Below, one piece after another: positions 14,916-23,248 of a stretch of 39,436 nucleotides of DNA. The notes beneath the pieces were generated by a model, which saw nothing but the letters and a program-made list of their open reading frames with translations, did not search any database and was not told the origin of the DNA. Position 1 is the first letter of the stretch; each line of letters opens with the position of its first letter. The position numbers were made by a program, and so were the translations under genes. The stretch comes from JBEHWX01 sp048498995 (GTDB lineage: Bacteria; Bacteroidota; Ignavibacteria; OLB7): NCBI GenBank assembly GCA_048498995.1, contig JBEHWX010000056.1, forward strand, positions 1 to 39,436, given 5' to 3'.

Positions 14916-15080
14916 TCACCCTTCCGCATCCGCCGCATGTACCGCACGCGCATGCGCCAGGCAGCCGAGGTCCTGATCGGGAAAGATCTCACCCTTCCGC
15001 ATCCGCCGCATCCGCCGCATCCGCCGCATGCACATGCGCCAGGCAGCCGAGGTCCTGATCGGGAAAGATTTCATCCTTCG
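14916..15080 (+). repeat. Tandem repeat (73-bp and 82-bp units plus a partial third)
   Basis: Unit 1 (14916-14988) and unit 2 (14989-15070) both run from TCACCCTTCCGCATCCGC to CAGCCGAGGTCCTGATCGGG and end AAAGAT. Unit 2 is 9 nt longer because of an extra CCGCCGCAT. A third unit begins at 15071 (TCATCCTTCG) and breaks off at the inverted repeat. Confidence 0.85.
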
Positions 15081-15081
15081 C

Positions 15082-15103
15082 CATTCTCAATTCTCAATTC
15101 TCT
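15082..15103 (-). repeat. Right arm of a 22-bp inverted repeat
   Basis: This is the exact reverse complement of 14649-14670. It contains the stop codon (15094-15096) and last codons of the alpha/beta hydrolase gene. Confidence 0.85.
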
Positions 15104-16305
15104 TTAGCGTGTTGGTCCAGGAAATCGAGAATCGCGCGGTGGGCGATCTGGGAGGCGAAGCCGCCGGCATGGACGTCGAAGCCGTGGTCGGCCCAGGGAA
15201 GAAACAGGCTGCGGTGGGGAACGCCGTGGCGCGCCAGCGCGCTGTCGGCGCGGAACAGATGTCCCGGATCGACGATCCTGTCGCGGCCGCCGTGAATCAG
15301 GAGCGTCGGCGGCATCGTCGAGTCGATCGTGACGGTGGGAGAGGCGGAGTCGTAGGCGCCGCGCCGCGCCGAGGGGGAGCCGCCGAGGTAGGTCTCGAGC
15401 ACCTCGCGGGAGTGGATGATATCCGGCAGGGGAGGGGCCTCGTAGCCCCAGACCAGGTCGGTCGGCGCGTAGTAGGCGATCGCCGCGCGGATGCGCACCG
15501 GGAGCGCTCGCGCGGGGGCGCCGCCGACCGTGTCGCCATTGGCGGAGAATGTCGGCGGGACATTGCGGAGCATCCGGTTGGCCTCGCCGGCGGCCAGCAG
15601 CGCGAGCTCGCCGCCGGCCGAGCGGCCGACGATGATCACGTTGCTGGTGTCGACGCGGTAGCGGTGCGCGTTCTGTCGCAGCCAGGTCAGCGCCGTCATC
15701 ACATCGTCGAGCTGCACCGGGAACCGGGCGTCCGGACCGGCCAGGTGGTAGTCGATGTCGAACACCACGCGTCCGGTGCCGGCCAGCCATCGATCGAAGG
15801 AGGTCAGCTCGCTCCGCTCTCCCCCTCGCCAGGAGCCGCCATGGATCACCACCGCGGCCGGCAGCGTGCCGCTTCCATCGTCGGTGCCGTCGGCCGGACG
15901 ATAGAGATCGAACCGGAGCGTGTCGGTGCCGAGGCCGTGGTAGGCGATGCCGGGGGTCAGGTCCACCTCCGATTCCTGCGCGCCGAACAGATACTCGCCG
16001 ATCGAGAGATCGGCATCCTCGCGCGCGGCGGTCCGGAAGGCGGCGATGCTCGGCGTCAGCGCGGCGAGCGTGGTCACCAGCAGCAGGAACACCGGCAGAA
16101 AGCGGAGCCAGATCGAGTGGCTGGGGCTCCGGAGCGTCAGCAGGGCGCCGAGGGCCGACATCGGGACCAGCCAGAGGCTCCACTCGCCGGCGGCCAGCGA
16201 CATCATCCAGAGCAGCATGTTCGGCGCCGGAATGAAGATCAGCGCCGAAAGCAGCGCGCTGACGATCATCAGTATCCAGCCGGTGACCGCGAGGAAGGGA
16301 CGCAT
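15094..16305 (-). CDS. Membrane-anchored alpha/beta hydrolase, BD-FAE/HSL-like esterase (403 aa)
   Basis: Three N-terminal membrane helices (about residues 5-28, 44-58 and 66-85) precede a hydrolase domain. That domain has the oxyanion motif VIHGGSW (154-159), nucleophile elbow VGRSAGG (S229), and acid and base in HGGRDRIVDP (D342) and PWADHGFD (H374). The fold and the HGG motif fit carboxylesterases of the hormone-sensitive-lipase/BD-FAE type; the substrate is unknown. The start is ATG 16305; the frame is open to 16386, but the promoter-like TATCTTC at 16357-16363 lies inside that stretch, supporting the later start. The last codons lie in an inverted repeat. A methyltransferase gene lies upstream on the same strand. 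Confidence 0.87.
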   Translation of the reverse strand: MRPFLAVTGWILMIVSALLSALIFIPAPNMLLWMMSLAAGEWSLWLVPMSALGALLTLRSPSHSIWLRFLPVFLLLVTTLAALTPSIAAFRTAAREDADLSIGEYLFGAQESEVDLTPGIAYHGLGTDTLRFDLYRPADGTDDGSGTLPAAVVIHGGSWRGGERSELTSFDRWLAGTGRVVFDIDYHLAGPDARFPVQLDDVMTALTWLRQNAHRYRVDTSNVIIVGRSAGGELALLAAGEANRMLRNVPPTFSANGDTVGGAPARALPVRIRAAIAYYAPTDLVWGYEAPPLPDIIHSREVLETYLGGSPSARRGAYDSASPTVTIDSTMPPTLLIHGGRDRIVDPGHLFRADSALARHGVPHRSLFLPWADHGFDVHAGGFASQIAHRAILDFLDQHAKEN

Positions 16306-16356
16306 AGATTCGATGCCGAAGGAGCTAGAGCGAATGAACGATGCCCGGGAGGGGAA

Positions 16357-16363
16357 GAAGATA
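16357..16363 (-). promoter_or_regulatory. Promoter -7-like element TATCTTC for the hydrolase gene
   Basis: The minus strand reads AATATCTTCTTCC. It is 52 nt upstream of ATG 16305 and would place transcription start inside the open frame's N-terminal extension. Confidence 0.35.
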
Positions 16364-16513
16364 TTCGCGGTCGGTGAAAGCGCCAACGGGGAGAGGAGAT
16401 CCGTGGGGGATCCCGTCGTTGGCCATGTGGACCGACGTGACCGTGGAGGGGGACGCCCCGGAGAGCGCGCGGGCCGCCGCGGCCCCCCGGGGTCTCGTGC
16501 GTCGATCTCCGGC

Positions 16514-17236
16514 TTACCAGGTAAGGCGGAGCATCCTGTTGCTGCCGACCTGGAACTCGAAGGAGATCGGGCAGATCTCGGCGTGGACGCCGTCGCGCTC
16601 CAGCTCGCCGATCAGCTCCCCGAGCTGCGAGTAGGGGAGCCCGGAATGATTCTCGATCGGCAGCAGCGGCATGATCCGGACCTCCTCGCGCGCCACGCGC
16701 ACCAGCTCGCGGACCGAGCGGAGCACGAAATCGTAGCCGAGCCGGCGGCTGTAGGTGAACAGGAAGTGCCCGCTCAGGACGATGTCGAACGAGTTGTCGT
16801 CGAACGGCAGCTCCGGCAGCGAGGCCGGCACGTAGCGTCCCTCGGCCTCGCCGCGGGGAAAGTCCGCCAGGAATCCGCGCAGTGCCAGCGTCCGGGCGCG
16901 ACGGGTCTCCTCGACATCGTGATAGAAATTCCAGGAGAACTGATCGCGCGCGTGGGCGATGCGTCCGAGCACGTAGCAGATATCCTGCTCGCCGAGCGTG
17001 CGAAGCTCGTTCGGATCGCGGTCGTACAGCGGATCGCATCCGACGGCGCGGATGCCGAGCTTGCGCGCCTCGGCGACGAAGGAGGCCGCGCCGGTCGGAC
17101 AGTCGAGCAGGGACTTGCCGCGCAGCGCGCTCAGGTCCAGATTGAACATCCGCTGGTACTCGGCGATGGTGCGGCCGTAGAAAGCGACATGGTCGAGTGC
17201 GAAGCGGGTCTTCGGCGTCGTTGGAGTATCGAGCAT
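16514..17236 (-). CDS. SAM-dependent methyltransferase-like protein (240 aa)
   Basis: This is a class I Rossmann-fold methyltransferase by pattern. Motif I is atypical, LLDCPTGAASFVAEARKLG in place of DxGxGxG, followed by the acidic end of strand 2 (AVGCDPLYDRD). Motif IV is DNSFDIVLSGHFLF and post-motif SVRELVRVAREEVRIMPLL. The segment at 75-125 holds an inserted helical region (YVLGRIAHARDQFSWNFYHDVEETRRAR). Substrate unknown. ATG 17236 is used; no clear ribosome-binding site is seen. It is separated by about 210 bp from the hydrolase downstream. Confidence 0.8.
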   Translation of the reverse strand: MLDTPTTPKTRFALDHVAFYGRTIAEYQRMFNLDLSALRGKSLLDCPTGAASFVAEARKLGIRAVGCDPLYDRDPNELRTLGEQDICYVLGRIAHARDQFSWNFYHDVEETRRARTLALRGFLADFPRGEAEGRYVPASLPELPFDDNSFDIVLSGHFLFTYSRRLGYDFVLRSVRELVRVAREEVRIMPLLPIENHSGLPYSQLGELIGELERDGVHAEICPISFEFQVGSNRMLRLTW

Positions 17237-17364
17237 CGCTGGGAAGGGCGTATACCGCTGAATCGTTGACGGAAGAGGCCGGCGGATGCGCGTGGCGCGG
17301 CCGGCCCGTTGGGAACGGAATCGGAACTCTCCGCGTCGATGCGGCGCGGCCGTGCCGGTGCGTC

Positions 17365-17751
17365 TCAGGGACGTCCGGCGAACTCGAGGACGTTGCCGTC
17401 GGGGTCCGCCACGCGGAACATCGCGAACTCCGGGGAGTACTCGCGATATTCCTCGACCACCGCGACCTCCGCCTGGCGAAGCTTATCGTAGGCGGCGCGG
17501 ATGCTCGACGAATCGAAGCAGAGCGAGATCGTCGGGCTCACCATGCCGGCGCCCGCGCCGGAGACGCGCCCACCTTCCAGATAGAGGGTAAAGCTGCCGA
17601 CGCCGAGAAGGACGCCGGGCGCCATTGCTCCCCGTTCCTCGAGCCCGAGCATGTCGACGTAGAAGCGACGCGCGCGATCGAGATCGGATGTGTACACGGC
17701 TGCGACCTGGAAGCCGGTCACCAGCGGGGTCTGGGACTGCTGCTGTTCCAT
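17365..17751 (-). CDS. VOC-superfamily (glyoxalase-like) protein (128 aa)
   Basis: This is a single-module vicinal-oxygen-chelate protein: paired beta-alpha-beta-beta-beta units with VAAVYTSDLDRARRFYVDMLGLEE and the closing AMFRVADPDGNVLEFAGRP. The last Glu (VLEF) is the usual metal ligand; the first-module ligand position (VAAVYTSD) lacks the typical His or Gln, so metal binding is uncertain. Such proteins include glyoxalases, dioxygenases and antibiotic-binding proteins; none can be singled out. ATG 17751 (MEQQQSQTPLVTG) is chosen because the frame upstream to 17967 has no family match. Confidence 0.85.
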   Translation of the reverse strand: MEQQQSQTPLVTGFQVAAVYTSDLDRARRFYVDMLGLEERGAMAPGVLLGVGSFTLYLEGGRVSGAGAGMVSPTISLCFDSSSIRAAYDKLRQAEVAVVEEYREYSPEFAMFRVADPDGNVLEFAGRP

Positions 17752-17986
17752 CGGTGTGCTTTGAGCGGATGAAAGTTGAACTGACGTTCGGAATCGGCAA
17801 TGGCCGAGCGGGTGAGGTCGTACATGCACTTCGGGGAGGGGGCCGCGCAATCCCATTCGGAGTGGGACGTCCGGGCGAAGCTCGAAGCGCGGGGGCAAAC
17901 TTAGAGAGAGTTCACCGAATAGCCTAACGCTTCCGGCATCCCCGCCAACTGCCGCTCCGGCGCCCATCGGCTCCCCGACGCCCGGT

Positions 17987-18721
17987 TCATGCCGTCACCT
18001 TCAACGCCCTGATGAGAAGAAATGCCGGGAATCGCTCCAGGCGCTCGAATCCGCCGGGATCCGCCGCGCGGAACGCCTCGGTCGGCCTCGGCTCGACCAT
18101 GCGCTCGATCAGAAATCCGGCGTCGGCCAGCGCTTCGACGATCGATGTCAGGGAGCGATGGTGGAATCTGACGCGGCCGATCCCGCTCCAGACCTCCTCG
18201 ACCGGCGCGGTGGCGAAATATCCTCCGGGCGCATTCCGCTCCGCGTCGGAGCAGGGATGGTGGGTCGAGAAGAGGAGCATGCCTCCCGGCGTGAGCACGC
18301 GACGGAGCTCGGCGAGCATCGCCCCCCAGTCCTCCACGTAATGGAGCACGAGCGGCGCCACGATCACCTCGAAGCTCTCCCACTCGAACGGAAGCGGCGC
18401 GGCAAGGTCCGCGATGAGCACGCGCCCGCGGTCGCCGACGCGCGCGCGGGTAAGCTCCACCATCCTCGGCGTATTGTCGAACGCCGTCAGCTCGGCGCCA
18501 CGGGCCAGGAGCTGCTCGGCGTACCAGCCGGAGCCGCAGCCGACGTCCAGCACCGGGCGGCCGTCGAGCTCCGGAAGGAGCGCCATCATCGCCGGGCGCT
18601 CGTAGGCGGCGTTCCACGGCTTCACGTCGACGACCGACGCGTAATTGTCCGCGATCTCCTCGTAGGTGAAGGAGCCCGGCGCGCGGCCGTTCGCATCGCC
18701 GGTCATCGTCCCTCCGGTCAT
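17987..18721 (-). CDS. Class I SAM-dependent methyltransferase, UbiE/Methyltransf_11-like (244 aa)
   Basis: Motif I is canonical (VLDVGCGSGWYAEQLLARG), followed by AFDNTPRMVELTRARVG, motif IV EVIVAPLVLHYVEDW and LRRVLTPGGMLLFSTHHP. The C-terminal part (VRFHHRSLTSIVEALADAGF) resembles small-molecule methyltransferases; substrate unknown. There are two candidate starts: ATG 18721, which overlaps the stop of the upstream gene (ATGA), and ATG 18706. Each is preceded by the same GGAGGGACG, from a 15-nt tandem duplication. It is the last gene of a probable operon with the NTF2-like and MscS genes. Confidence 0.87.
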   Translation of the reverse strand: MTGGTMTGDANGRAPGSFTYEEIADNYASVVDVKPWNAAYERPAMMALLPELDGRPVLDVGCGSGWYAEQLLARGAELTAFDNTPRMVELTRARVGDRGRVLIADLAAPLPFEWESFEVIVAPLVLHYVEDWGAMLAELRRVLTPGGMLLFSTHHPCSDAERNAPGGYFATAPVEEVWSGIGRVRFHHRSLTSIVEALADAGFLIERMVEPRPTEAFRAADPGGFERLERFPAFLLIRALKVTA

Positions 18722-18731
18722 CGTCCCTCCG
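18702..18731 (-). repeat. 15-nt tandem duplication of a ribosome-binding site plus start codon
   Basis: On the minus strand CCGGAGGGACGATGA occurs twice in direct succession. This gives the methyltransferase gene two ATG codons 15 nt apart, each with its own GGAGGG. Confidence 0.8.
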
Positions 18732-19131
18732 GCGTGCTCGCGGCGCGGCAGAGCGACGGCATGGGAACCGAGGCGTAGAGCGGCGCCACGTCCATGAAGA
18801 TCTGGCAGCGATGCGCGGTATCCCCGGCGACGCGGTAGATCGTCACGGCCGGGAGCGTGAGCTTGCTGCCGTCGTGGCGCGTGTAGCTGACGTCGGCCTC
18901 CAGAAGGATCGCGTCATCCTGATGCCAGCGTCCGGTCAGCGCGTGGCTGAGCGCGGCGACCGAGTCGAAGTATTCGCTGAAGGCGGCACGGATCGCGTCG
19001 TGGCCGATCACCGGATCGGCGTTGCCGAAGCGGATCCAGGCCTCGGGGTCCAGACGCGCCATGAATCTCTCGACGTCGCGGGCGTCGACGGCGGTGTACA
19101 TATCGTCCACCCATTCATTCCAGTTGAACAT
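18718..19131 (-). CDS. SnoaL/NTF2-like protein (137 aa)
   Basis: This is an NTF2-like domain: FNWNEWVDDMYTAVDARDVERFMARLDPEAWIRFGNADPVIGHDAIRAAFSEYF gives the characteristic helix and pocket start, then strands HALTGRWHQDDAILLEADVSYTRHDG. These proteins are often small polyketide-type cyclases, isomerases or steroid-binding domains; function unknown. ATG 19131 is chosen because AGGAG lies 8-12 nt upstream and the family begins here. An ATG at 19215 overlapping the MscS stop would add 28 residues with no family signal. It overlaps the methyltransferase start by 4 bp (ATGA), implying coupling. Confidence 0.83.
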   Translation of the reverse strand: MFNWNEWVDDMYTAVDARDVERFMARLDPEAWIRFGNADPVIGHDAIRAAFSEYFDSVAALSHALTGRWHQDDAILLEADVSYTRHDGSKLTLPAVTIYRVAGDTAHRCQIFMDVAPLYASVPMPSLCRAASTPEGR

Positions 19132-19211
19132 CGTGGTCACTCCTGTCGTTGCTGAAACGGATGCGAGCGGCATGCGCTCGGCGATCGGGGAGCCGTCGAG
19201 CGCTCCGGAGG

Positions 19212-20321
19212 TCATCGTCCGACCTTCGGGAGGTGGATGCGGGATTCGGTGGCCTCGACGCCGGGCGGCGCCGCCCCGGCTCCCGCCGGCTGCTGGAGGT
19301 CCGATACCCTGAACGGGAACGGCACGCTGATCCCCTCGGCGCGATAGCGGATCAGCAGACGCTTGATGAACTCGCTTCTGACCATGATGCCGCCGACCGC
19401 GTCCGGCGTCGGGAGCGCGATCTGCAGCACCACGCCGTTCTCGACGAGCTCGACGAACCGGACCGGGGGAAGATCGCTCTCGGGGGCGGCCAGGCCATGC
19501 TCGGCGATCATGCCGTCGAGCACCTCGCGCGTCACCCGCTCCACCAGCTCCAGGTCGCTGTTGTAGGCCACGCCGGCGCGGAACAGAAGCACCTGCTGGC
19601 GATCCGGGAGATGGTAGTTGATGAACGTGCCGGTGGCCATCAGCGAATTCGGGATCACCACCATGTTCGATTCGATCGTCTCGATGATCGTGTTCCGCCA
19701 GGTGATGTCCCGCACGAATCCCTCATGTCCGCGGTCGAGCCGGATATAATCTCCCACGTGGATCTGTCGCGCGGCCGCCAGTTGAAGTCCTGCGAAGAGA
19801 TTCGAGAGCGTCTCCTGCATCGCCAGGGCCACGGCCAGGCCGCCGACGCCGAGCGCGGTGAGGACCGGCGTCACCGAGACGCCGAGGTAGTCCATGCAGA
19901 CCAGCACGGTGACGATGGTGAAGAAGACGCGGGCCAGGTTCAGGAAGATCGTGGCCGACTGAAGCTCGCCGTGCCATCGCGTTGCCGCGCGCTGAATGTA
20001 GGCGAGGGTGATTCTGGCGAGGGTGAGCCCGCCGGTGGCGATCATCAGCATGCCGATCGCGAGCTGCACATCGTGCTTGACGTCGGCCGGAAGCTCGGCG
20101 GCGCGGAGCGCCTCGAAGCCGGCGATGAGCGGAAGCCAGAGCGCGAGCAGCCCCTTGACGGCGTGAAGGATCACGTGCGCGCCATGCCATCCGCGGCGGT
20201 GCACGGAGCGGGAGAGGCGCGTCAGCACCAGCCGCTCGATGATGATGGCCAGGAGCACGGCGGCCAGCACCACGAGGGCCGCGAGCGCGTTCCGGTCGAG
20301 CTGCGAGAGGTCAACCTGCAT
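19212..20321 (-). CDS. MscS-family mechanosensitive ion channel (369 aa)
   Basis: This is a larger MscS-type inner-membrane channel. Four to five predicted membrane segments occupy residues 13-35, 53-75, 85-107, 126-146 and the pore helix (TPVLTALGVGGLAVALAMQETLSNLFAGLQLAA). The beta domain follows (IHVGDYIRLDRGHEGFVRDITWRNTIIET, NMVVIPNSLM) and then the alpha/beta C-terminal domain (GVAYNSDLELVERVTREVL ... VRSEFIKRLLIRYRAEGISVPFPF). It heads a probable three-gene operon with the NTF2-like and methyltransferase genes. The stop overlaps an alternative ATG of the next gene. No clear ribosome-binding site is seen. Confidence 0.92.
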   Translation of the reverse strand: MQVDLSQLDRNALAALVVLAAVLLAIIIERLVLTRLSRSVHRRGWHGAHVILHAVKGLLALWLPLIAGFEALRAAELPADVKHDVQLAIGMLMIATGGLTLARITLAYIQRAATRWHGELQSATIFLNLARVFFTIVTVLVCMDYLGVSVTPVLTALGVGGLAVALAMQETLSNLFAGLQLAAARQIHVGDYIRLDRGHEGFVRDITWRNTIIETIESNMVVIPNSLMATGTFINYHLPDRQQVLLFRAGVAYNSDLELVERVTREVLDGMIAEHGLAAPESDLPPVRFVELVENGVVLQIALPTPDAVGGIMVRSEFIKRLLIRYRAEGISVPFPFRVSDLQQPAGAGAAPPGVEATESRIHLPKVGR

Positions 20322-20469
20322 ATCGAGGATCGATCAACGCGTGGGGAGGTCGGGAGAAGGCGCCCGGACCGGGCGCCGGCTGACAAATACGGCAAACGGC
20401 CGTTGCCGGTCAAGACGTGGCGCGGAATGGCGCGCGGTATCCTCTCACCGGTAGGGGACTATCGCGCCA

Positions 20470-20492
20470 TATCTTCAACAACGCCTATCTTC
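20470..20492 (+). promoter_or_regulatory. Two promoter -7-like elements (TATCTTC) before lipoprotein gene 1
   Basis: TATCTTC occurs at 20470-20476 and again at 20486-20492. The second, in CAACGCCTATCTTCCG, matches the context CAACGACTATCTTCGA upstream of lipoprotein gene 3. It lies 58 nt before ATG 20550. Confidence 0.4.
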
Positions 20493-20549
20493 CGTTCCGA
20501 GCCCGCGCGGTCGCGCGGCACCATCGACGAACCCCTTGCCTGACCCGCG

Positions 20550-21752
20550 ATGTGCCGGATCATGTCTCGCGCATTCCCCATGCTTCTACTGGTGCTTCTG
20601 ATCTCCTGCAATGCCGGCGGAGAGAAGGCCGACGCCTCCGACGATCGGCCGCCGCTGAAGCGGCTCGACTCGCAGCAGGTATATCGATTCGCGCGGGACA
20701 TCCCGCCGGGCGTCGCCGAACTGGACCCGACGTTCCTCAATTCCGCGTTCGATCGGGACGCCTGGAGGGGGCGGGTCGCGCATGGCGTCGATGATTCGGC
20801 CGCGCTGATCACCGCCGTCGACGCCGATCTCGATGTTCTGTTCGGCGAGATCATTCTCGGGAACGTCGGAGGGAGGAAGCTGCATCTCGTCGACTTTCGC
20901 TGGGATGGCGGCCATCCTAGGGCCGTGTATCGAAAGGAAGGCAGTTTTCGGAGTTACTTCGTGCTTCTCCTGGGGGAAGATGCGGGGGGATGGCCGACGG
21001 TAATCGATCTGTTCAGGCTCGTCGACATCGATCCACTCAGCGTTCGGATGCGAAGAATTGAAATGGCCAGGCTGTCGAGCCCGAAGCTCCGCCGTGGCCG
21101 CGAGCCGTTGACGCTTCGCTCTGCCGTCGGCATGGTGGAGAAGTACGGTGAGTCGTGGCCGTATTCCAACGTCTTCGGCTACTGGGCGTCGCTTCCGGAT
21201 TCCATCAAATACGACCGATATGTGCTCGGGGCCAGAATCGGTCCAAACAGCAACCTTTCGCACGAAGAGTGGTTGAGCGCGGCCGGGGATCTGCATGCGC
21301 GTTATGCCGGGCTCCCGGGAATTTCACTGCTGATGATCAATTATTTCATCGAAATGCGACAATACGATTCCGCCATGGCCGCGATCAACACCGTCGATTC
21401 CATCGTCGGCGGTGATCCCTACCTGGACGTGGTACGGGCCATGACGATGTGCCAGTCGGGAAACATTTCCTCGGCGCGGAAGCGCGCGGACCGGATGATC
21501 GCGAACGATTCCACGCGCCCGCTTCCATACTTGGTTCGGATACGGGCCTCCATTCTCGACTATGAATTCGCCGAGGCAGCGGAGGAGATAGAGAAATTCG
21601 AGGATCGTTTCGGACTGCCTCTGACCTATGCGTGGATCGAGGAAATCGCGTGGGATATTGATGCGCCGACCGATGCGAATCCCGTCTCGATGGATTTCAT
21701 CGACTTCCTGGAGAGGCATGGTAAGAAGCGGCCGACATCGGAATCCGAATGA
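20550..21752 (+). CDS. Lipoprotein of an unrecognised paralogous family, copy 1 (400 aa)
   Basis: The lipobox LISC (C20) marks a lipid-anchored envelope protein. The middle has shared family signatures: a basic-acidic N-terminal segment (YRFARDIPPG, LNSAFDRDAW), VDIDPLSVRMRRIEMARLS, SLPDSIKYDRY and YDSAMAAINTVDSIVGGDPYLD. The C-terminal half looks helical and TPR-like. I recognise no named family. Copies 2 and 3 follow in the same direction with 94 and about 190 bp between them. The C-terminal tail (MDFIDFLERHGKK) differs from the copies' EYLASKELA. ATG 20550 aligns with the starts of the other copies. There is no T9SS domain. Confidence 0.82.
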   Translation: MCRIMSRAFPMLLLVLLISCNAGGEKADASDDRPPLKRLDSQQVYRFARDIPPGVAELDPTFLNSAFDRDAWRGRVAHGVDDSAALITAVDADLDVLFGEIILGNVGGRKLHLVDFRWDGGHPRAVYRKEGSFRSYFVLLLGEDAGGWPTVIDLFRLVDIDPLSVRMRRIEMARLSSPKLRRGREPLTLRSAVGMVEKYGESWPYSNVFGYWASLPDSIKYDRYVLGARIGPNSNLSHEEWLSAAGDLHARYAGLPGISLLMINYFIEMRQYDSAMAAINTVDSIVGGDPYLDVVRAMTMCQSGNISSARKRADRMIANDSTRPLPYLVRIRASILDYEFAEAAEEIEKFEDRFGLPLTYAWIEEIAWDIDAPTDANPVSMDFIDFLERHGKKRPTSESE

Positions 21753-21846
21753 CGTGCTGCTTTCCGCTCCTGTCGTCGGAGATCCACGTCCGCGTGACTG
21801 CCCGTGGCGCGCGGCACCATTGCATCAACACAACCGTACCCGATAG

Positions 21847-23058
21847 ATGAAGAGTCTACTCCATTCTCTCGCCATCGTCATGGTTCTGGCGCTCATAATC
21901 GCCGGCTGCGCGCCGGACGCGGATGTCTCCACCGCGCTCCCGGAACAGCCACCCGTGCGCGCCATCACCTACCAGCAGACGTACGAGTTTTCGAAGGAGG
22001 TTATGCGCCGTATTCGCCAGGAGGATATTTCGCCGCTCGATTCCATCTTCGATCGGGAAGCGTGGCTCGAGCGCGCTGCGTATACGATGGGCAAGCGGAA
22101 ACCCGTGCTGGCCGCGCTCGACTCGATGGCGCGTGATCTATCCCCTGGAGCCGCGTTGATGAAACTAGCATCGTCGGCATCCGACATGAAGCTCCTCGGA
22201 GTCGAATGGAACGATGGCCGGCCGCGCGCTCGATATAAATTCTCCTTCTCCCGTGGGGGCTTCGACTACTTCCTGGTAATGTATGGCGAGGATCGCCAGG
22301 GGAGGTTGCGCGTGATCGATTACCATGCTCTCACCGATATCGATCCGATGAGCGTGCGCGCCAGGCGGATCGCAAACAGTCGCCCTTCGATCTTCGATGC
22401 GTTCTCTCGAAGGGGGACGGTGACGCTCGGTACCGCGCTCGATTCGCTGTCGATACTGTGGGACGATGTACGATATCGGAAGATGCTCGACTACTGCGAC
22501 TCGCTTCCCGATCCGATCAAATACGACCGGTATATCCTCCCGTTCAGAATCGTGGCGGCGCATCACGTGTCGCCATCGGAGGTCGAACGAGCCCTTGGTA
22601 TCCTGTATGCTCATTACGCCGGATACAAGGATATGGGGATACTGTTGGCCGGTTACTTCTTCGTGAAAAAGCAGCACGATTCGGCGCTACGGGCACTCGA
22701 CATCGTGGACTCGGTTGTCGGTGGAGATCCGTATCTGGACCTGTTGCGTGCCGGTGTTGCTCGCGAGGCGGGCGATGACGGCCTGAAGCGAATGTACCTG
22801 CGGCGGGCGATCACGAAAGATTCCACCATGGTGGCGCCCTACGTGCTGCTGCTGGAAGAGGCGATCGCCGACCGAAAATTCGCCGAGGCCGCGCGGATAA
22901 CGTCGGATATCAGGAACCGCTTCCGCGTGCTCATGACGCCGGAGAAGCTCGGCCTCGATAGCGAGCTGGCCGCGCGTCCGGCGTTCAAGGAGTATGTGGC
23001 GTCGAAGGAGCTGGCGAAGGTGCTGCGTGAGCACCCTGACCGCGGGCGGGCCAATTGA
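21847..23058 (+). CDS. Lipoprotein of an unrecognised paralogous family, copy 2 (403 aa)
   Basis: The lipobox is IAGC (C21) after MKSLLHSLAIVMVLALI. It shares with copies 1 and 3 the motifs TDIDPMSVRARRIANSRPS, YCDSLPDPIKYDRYI and HDSALRALDIVDSVVGGDPYLD. The C-terminal end (PAFKEYVASKELAKVL) matches copy 3. The 94-bp gap after copy 1 has no terminator, so the two may be co-transcribed. A conserved stretch just before the start (CGCGGCACCATTGCATCAAC) is also found before copies 1 and 3. Function unknown. Confidence 0.82.
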   Translation: MKSLLHSLAIVMVLALIIAGCAPDADVSTALPEQPPVRAITYQQTYEFSKEVMRRIRQEDISPLDSIFDREAWLERAAYTMGKRKPVLAALDSMARDLSPGAALMKLASSASDMKLLGVEWNDGRPRARYKFSFSRGGFDYFLVMYGEDRQGRLRVIDYHALTDIDPMSVRARRIANSRPSIFDAFSRRGTVTLGTALDSLSILWDDVRYRKMLDYCDSLPDPIKYDRYILPFRIVAAHHVSPSEVERALGILYAHYAGYKDMGILLAGYFFVKKQHDSALRALDIVDSVVGGDPYLDLLRAGVAREAGDDGLKRMYLRRAITKDSTMVAPYVLLLEEAIADRKFAEAARITSDIRNRFRVLMTPEKLGLDSELAARPAFKEYVASKELAKVLREHPDRGRAN

Positions 23059-23168
23059 GACCGATGCGCTCCGGTTGGCTCCCGTGATAGATGCCCGTCC
23101 CGTACCCCGTTTTCCGCTCCGTGGCGGCCACGATCGGCGGCGCATGTGGAAATCCCGCGATCAACGAC

Positions 23169-23175
23169 TATCTTC
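23169..23175 (+). promoter_or_regulatory. Promoter -7-like element TATCTTC before lipoprotein gene 3
   Basis: CAACGACTATCTTCGA parallels the element upstream of copy 1. It lies 74 nt before ATG 23249. Confidence 0.35.
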
Positions 23176-23248
23176 GACTGCCCATGCCCGCCGCTCGCCT
23201 GCCCGCGGGCGGCGTGGCGCCATCGAATCAACACAACGTTCCCGACCG

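Larger units (their letters stand above)
14639..15093. other. Repeat-rich intergenic segment between the K+ channel and hydrolase genes
   Basis: This 455-bp segment has no supported gene. It is bounded by a 22-bp inverted repeat and contains a direct tandem repeat (14916-15080). The arms reach into or touch both flanking genes. It may be a small non-autonomous mobile or amplified element. Confidence 0.6.

Noticed and set aside
14916..15080. Possible CRISPR array
   Set aside because: The repeats are 73 and 82 bp, directly adjacent, with no distinct spacers. There are no cas genes nearby.
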